Source of the DNA: JANNGC01 sp043757045 | GTDB taxonomy: Bacteria > Verrucomicrobiota > Verrucomicrobiia > Limisphaerales > SIBH01 | Direction of reading: 5' to 3' | NCBI GenBank assembly: GCA_043757045.1 | Contig: JAYVQC010000107.1 | Span: 1-7,608 of the forward strand | DNA: 7,608 nt | Shown: positions 5,401-7,608 of the stretch, in pieces | Numbering within the stretch: position 1 is the first letter of the stretch | Layout of the letters: the number at the start of each line of letters is the position of its first letter | Made by a program: the position numbers and the translations under genes | Notes under the pieces: generated by a model | What the model was told of the DNA's origin: nothing | The model's input: only the letters and a program-made list of their open reading frames with translations | Database searches by the model: none

Positions 5401-7608
5401 ACTGCCAGACCGGTCCCGCCTCGGAGGGGAAGGGCGCAAGCCGTGCCAGCACCTGCCAATAGTAAGTGGTGTCCGGGTTCAGGTGGCGCGGCAGCGTGAT
5501 GCTCGAACCGGTCGTCGTCCCCACCGGACTGCTCAACGAGAGGTCGGGATTCGTGCCGAGGAACACATCGTAGATCGTGCCAGGCGGGGCTTGCGGATTG
5601 TTGGACCAGCTCAAGGTCGTGTTGCGCGCGACCTGCGTGGCGAGATCGGCGGGCTGCGGAGTGCTCGGCGCGAAAGGCCGCTCATCATCCACCAGCGCGA
5701 CGAAGCCGGTGCCGCTCAGAAAACCCGCCGCGGTGGCCGTGACGCGCACGATGTCGAAGGCGTTGGTCACCTGGTTGTCCAGCACCGTCACCCGGAATTT
5801 ACGGTTCAACTGACCGGCCAGATTCGTCACGAAAGCCGGCACGGTCAGCAGCTCGGGATGATTCGACTGCAAGGCGATGACGACGTTGGTCACGGGCCGG
5901 CCCGCGAAAATCACGTCGCCCGCGTTGGCCAGCACCCCCTGCCCTTCGGTCACTTCGGGCGGCAGCGTCACGGTCAATTGCCGGCTCTCGTTGTCGCTCA
6001 CGCGGATGACGTCGAAGTCCCCGGCCCAGTTCACTACGGAGGCCTCGATGACGACGTTCGCCGTGCCGTCGAGGAGGTCGTTGTCCACGAGCACGAGATT
6101 GAAGGGCGCGGAATTTTGGCCGGCAGGAATGATCACGGTCGGCGCGACGAGCACGCGGTTGGTGTTGTCGGAAAACAAATTCACCGTGATCGGTTTCACC
6201 GCCGTGACGTTCGCGGTCACGGTGCCGGCACCCACGAGCACGCCGCCCTCGGTGCCGGTCGAGGCGACGTTGAGCGTGAGGTTGGCGGACTGCGCGTCGT
6301 ACACGAGCGTCGAGGCGCTGGCCGTCGTGCCGTTGATGAACAGCGCAGTGACGAAAACGCGCTGCGAGCCGTCGGCGAAGCCGTCGTCCAGCACGTCGAA
6401 GCTGAAATTCGCGGCGGTGTTCCCGGCGGGAACGAACACGGGATCGAAGATGACGATCTCGTTCGTGTCGCTGGAGGTGAGGGTGATGAACACGTCGTTG
6501 GTGAGCGGCACGCTGAGGAGGAGAGTGCCGAGGACGGCCAATTCGCCCTCGTTCACGCTGGACGGCAGCACCAGCGTGGCGGTGGCGGAGCACGGGCCAT
6601 AGGCGCTGAGATTGCTTTCCTGGTAGCCGTCCGGCTGTCCCGTGCCGCGTGAGACGCCCACATGAAGCACGGGGCTGAACGGGTCGCTGATGTGACCGTT
6701 CAGCCACGTCATCCGCAGTGCGCCGTCGAACCACATTTCGAGTTGCGCGGTGTTGAGATTGGCCGGCACGCCGAACTCCGGCACGTCCAGCCACGTCACC
6801 ACGAGGCGGTCGGCGAGCTGCCGCCAGCGCACGCTGCCGCCCGCCGCCGGGTTCAAGTCCGCGTAAATCGGCGCGACGCGCGCGCGGGCGAAAAATTCTC
6901 CGAGCGTGGATTGAAAGGCGTTGGTATTCGGCCCGGGATCGAAAGTCACATTGCCATTCGCTCCAATGTGAAGGGTGCTTGAGCTGGTGCCGAAGATGGA
7001 GACCTGCCGCCCGTTGGTGAGCGTGATGGCCTCATACTCGTCATCGCCCAGGGTCAGAATGGTGTGGGTGGAAGGATCGTGCGGCAGCCCCGGAACGGGT
7101 TCAAGACAGGCGCGGTAAAAATTCTGCGACAGGTCCGGCGTGAGCGCGAGCGAGCGAAGGTTCAGGTCGAAGGGACTGCCCGCGAATTCCTCGACGAGGA
7201 AATCCGGGGTGCCGACGCGCAGCGACACGAGCAACGCGACCGACTCATTGCTGTTCGTGTTCGTGACCAGAAAGGCGCCGGAGTAAAACCCGTTGGAGAG
7301 CGCGGCAGCGCTGCTGTTGATGGTCACCACGAGCGGCACCGAGCCGCCGCCGGGGATGACGCCGTTGGTCGCCCCGAGCGTCAACCAAGGCGTGACGGTG
7401 GACGCGCGCCAGCCGACCGGCGTACGTCCGTTGTTCGCCAGTTGGTACTCGCGTCCGAGGGGCGAGAACGGCCCGCCCGCCGCGCCCTGACTTTGAAAAT
7501 CGGACGTGGGCGAGACGAGCAGCGAGCCGGATTGCAGCGCATTCACTTCCACGAACACACCAATCGGTGTGACCAGCCCACGCGTGACATTGGTGTAGAA
7601 AACAGTTC
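2459..7608 (-). CDS. Giant secreted multidomain beta-sandwich protein (partial, N-terminus off the window)
   Basis: The frame is open from the TGA at 2459-2461 to the right edge. At least 1,715 codons are visible and the true start lies outside. Residues here are numbered from the GTG at 7556-7558, which is unlikely to be the real start because 16 more in-frame codons precede it. Modules in order: the end of a beta module (before residue 7); BACON-like (about 10-116); a NIDO-like domain with TLHIGANGNVTFDPG and APIYADLNP (about 117-323); three Calx-beta-like repeats (about 324-627); FN3-like with TTYYWQVLA (about 629-723); an Ig-like domain split by a lamin-tail domain (about 726-1008); DUF11 with the Cys pair C1070/C1079 (about 1010-1128); two classical Calx-beta domains (about 1134-1354); a second Ig-like domain split by another insert (about 1358-1630); and a C-terminal domain ending FYRVRVQ. 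No catalytic motif, LPXTG, PEP-CTERM or transmembrane tail is visible. A role as an extracellular adhesin, matrix protein or large hydrolase is inferred. In PVC bacteria the BACON plus NIDO-like pair often follows an S8 subtilisin domain, which could lie upstream. Only 4 lysines occur in 1,699 residues. The gene converges on the lipoprotein run. Confidence 0.93.
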   Translation of the reverse strand, partial: TVFYTNVTRGLVTPIGVFVEVNALQSGSLLVSPTSDFQSQGAAGGPFSPLGREYQLANNGRTPVGWRASTVTPWLTLGATNGVIPGGGSVPLVVTINSSAAALSNGFYSGAFLVTNTNSNESVALLVSLRVGTPDFLVEEFAGSPFDLNLRSLALTPDLSQNFYRACLEPVPGLPHDPSTHTILTLGDDEYEAITLTNGRQVSIFGTSSSTLHIGANGNVTFDPGPNTNAFQSTLGEFFARARVAPIYADLNPAAGGSVRWRQLADRLVVTWLDVPEFGVPANLNTAQLEMWFDGALRMTWLNGHISDPFSPVLHVGVSRGTGQPDGYQESNLSAYGPCSATATLVLPSSVNEGELAVLGTLLLSVPLTNDVFITLTSSDTNEIVIFDPVFVPAGNTAANFSFDVLDDGFADGSQRVFVTALFINGTTASASTLVYDAQSANLTLNVASTGTEGGVLVGAGTVTANVTAVKPITVNLFSDNTNRVLVAPTVIIPAGQNSAPFNLVLVDNDLLDGTANVVIEASVVNWAGDFDVIRVSDNESRQLTVTLPPEVTEGQGVLANAGDVIFAGRPVTNVVIALQSNHPELLTVPAFVTNLAGQLNRKFRVTVLDNQVTNAFDIVRVTATAAGFLSGTGFVALVDDERPFAPSTPQPADLATQVARNTTLSWSNNPQAPPGTIYDVFLGTNPDLSLSSPVGTTTGSSITLPRHLNPDTTYYWQVLARLAPFPSEAGPVWQFRTVSFNYLINAVPSPQYAGEAFPFTVVAADEFGLPVTNYSAALTLTNSALRPGDSTVVISEIDVSGFDRVEFANVSGRVLNVAGWKVVFYDWQAWPEPYATFTLPSGAVAGPGEVFHVRNLPGTLPPSFFPGAYPAFTFPFPTGWNNNVDNNPIAVLLLDALGRPVDFVCAAGADPALISTPVTISSNQWSGPPVPVNIDGGLTYQRIGRADGNSAADWIFAARNIATNNPGLVVSFSNVVAVPFLHTPLTFVSGVATSSVTMLAAARAVALGVVDAAGHGARGNAFEVLARNDLQLSGTVTNGVLVGAPFTYRFAVTNLGPEAATQAQLVDTLATNSAFVSVVASQGGCVFSNGVVSCALGTLTAGATAQVDVTVTALERGLLTNFAAIFRAGPDGDESNNTAGLSTIATHPQVSVFDMTNVEPNSVTQFLAFPVRLTAPGLLTGTVFYATTGGTAAGGLDFQPTNGVLTFPPGVTNQTIFVRLLPDTLSESNETFTVNLTGATNLEINRATGLATINDNDGVPGLIIDDAAVSEGDVGVVNALFNVRLTAASGRIVTVSYATANGTALAGLDFAESYGPLVFPPGVTNLTVAVPVFGDFLPEPAKSFTVSLISPGNATLVRSPATGTILDNDLAPLAEFTFAPVSGSNYSGLAVPVSITARDGAGQVATGFNGPATLLALREERVVTVATNTTNWSLPLAASFHDARVQSIYLTNEIGPSGRIVALALNVTQVPGQILSNFTLRLRPTPDTQHLISAWQFSWTTNFQHDMLIAQTGWNTFAFSTPFDYSAQQNLMVDYSFNNASYSFDGVVRANVTSGSRSLFLRTDSAHGNPLDWAANTPPPQSVARVPSVRFTLDRNAPLQPFTTGGFVNGVWNGTVTLNVITTNVTLRVVDGQGHLGSSLPFALIAPPTLGVQRAGDSVSLRFATLPGFHYTVEASVMPGGGWNAVSAVLLGTGGTLEFLHTPAVQQFYRVRVQ
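2462..2665 (-). other. C-terminal domain typical of verrucomicrobial secreted proteins
   Basis: The last 68 residues of the large protein contain 'VSLRFATLPGFHYTVEAS', then GGGWNAV and a final QQFYRVRVQ. The pattern is a strand ending in 'Y-T-V/L-E', a 'W-x-x-V' strand and a closing 'FYRVR'. It matches, from memory, a small C-terminal module found on many exported proteins of Verrucomicrobiota. Whether it is a sorting signal or a structural cap is not known to me. It is the best single clue to the taxonomy of this window. Confidence 0.55.
3497..4159 (-). repeat. Tandem pair of classical Calx-beta domains (protein-level)
   Basis: Residues about 1134-1243 and 1245-1354 of the large protein are two closely related Calx-beta domains. 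Both contain 'YAT-x-x-G-T-A', a 'GLDF' turn, the identical heptamer FPPGVTN (3965-3985 and 3629-3649) and a closing 'DND' (NDND and LDND). The pair is more canonical than the trio nearer the N-terminus. In the first domain the acidic segment reads SESNETF, as in calcium-binding members. In the second the equivalent segment reads PEPAKSF, with Lys at 1327 where Glu is expected. Confidence 0.8.
4718..5233 (-). other. Lamin-tail-like domain inserted in an Ig-like domain
   Basis: Residues about 776-947 of the large protein show the lamin-tail (LTD) opening VVISEIDVSGFDRVEF (777-792), then ANVSGRVLNVAGWKVVFYD with the 'N-x-S ... GW' pattern. The closing string YQRIGRADGNSAADW ends in TNNPG, the usual LTD finish. 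Such domains occur in bacterial secreted proteins next to hydrolases and beta-sandwich modules; their ligand here is unknown. The flanking residues (about 726-775 and 955-1008) look like the two halves of one Ig-like domain. Confidence 0.65.
5678..6589 (-). repeat. Three tandem Calx-beta-like repeats (protein-level)
   Basis: Within the large protein, residues about 324-627 form three units with a period close to 100 residues. The equivalent Glu-Gly turns fall at VNEGE (335-339), GTEGG (435-439) and VTEGQ (536-540). Each unit then shows a 'xVxIxLxSxxxN' strand, a 'P-x-x-V-x-x-x-A-G' hairpin and an acidic segment closing with VDND, SDNE or VDDE-like strings. The third unit is the most divergent: LAGQLNRKF replaces the 'PAGxxxxxF' turn. 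These are the acid-rich loops that bind Ca2+ in Calx-beta proteins; binding here is inferred. Confidence 0.65.

Noticed and set aside
5048..6652. Long open frame of 534 codons on the + strand, opposite the large gene
   Set aside because: It is a shadow of the - strand gene. Its translation is dominated by Arg, His, Gly and Val with no domain pattern, as expected from the antisense of GC-rich codons, while the - strand reads as well-formed beta modules throughout.
7556..7558. GTG as the start of the large gene
   Set aside because: The frame continues upstream to the edge of the window with protein-like sequence matching the end of a preceding beta module, and no signal peptide follows the GTG.
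1..7608. Defence, toxin-antitoxin or phage system
   Set aside because: No nuclease, methyltransferase, helicase, toxin, integrase or phage structural motif is visible on either strand.

Overview
This 7.6 kb, GC-rich chromosomal window has a compact layout. A run of three small lipoprotein genes on the + strand (153-2381) faces one very large, incomplete gene for a secreted multidomain protein on the - strand (2459-7608, open at the right edge). The two blocks converge on a 69-base inverted repeat (2388-2456) that fills almost all of the gap between their stop codons.

The best guess for the organism is a member of Verrucomicrobiota, or a close relative in the PVC group. This rests on remembered patterns, not a search. 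The large protein is built from modules typical of that group's giant exported proteins (BACON-like, Calx-beta, FN3, lamin-tail, DUF11, bacterial Ig-like). It ends in the small C-terminal domain with a 'FYR-R' finish that recurs in verrucomicrobial secreted proteins. The starts also lack clear Shine-Dalgarno sequences.

Left block: an LpoB-family lipoprotein (153-785), a COG3014-type lipoprotein with TPR-like repeats (813-1964) and a YcfL/DUF1425-type lipoprotein (1968-2381). Spacings of 27 and 3 bases imply a single transcript. All three begin with a lipoprotein signal peptide and should be anchored in the envelope. In enterobacteria, LpoB activates the peptidoglycan synthase PBP1B and ycfL is its neighbour, so an envelope or cell-wall role is reasonable here but unproven. 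The first 152 bases hold no convincing gene start. A 24-codon open frame ending at 75 may be the tail of an upstream gene.

Right block: at least 1,715 codons of one protein, a chain of beta-sandwich modules with no visible catalytic domain. Its N-terminus (signal peptide and possibly a subtilisin-like protease domain) lies beyond the window. Its most striking features are near-absence of lysine (4 Lys against about 65 Arg in 1,699 residues, while the neighbours have 5-6% Lys) and two Ig-like domains that each appear to be split by an unrelated inserted module. I see no mobile element, CRISPR array, tRNA or rRNA, and no evidence of a defence system.
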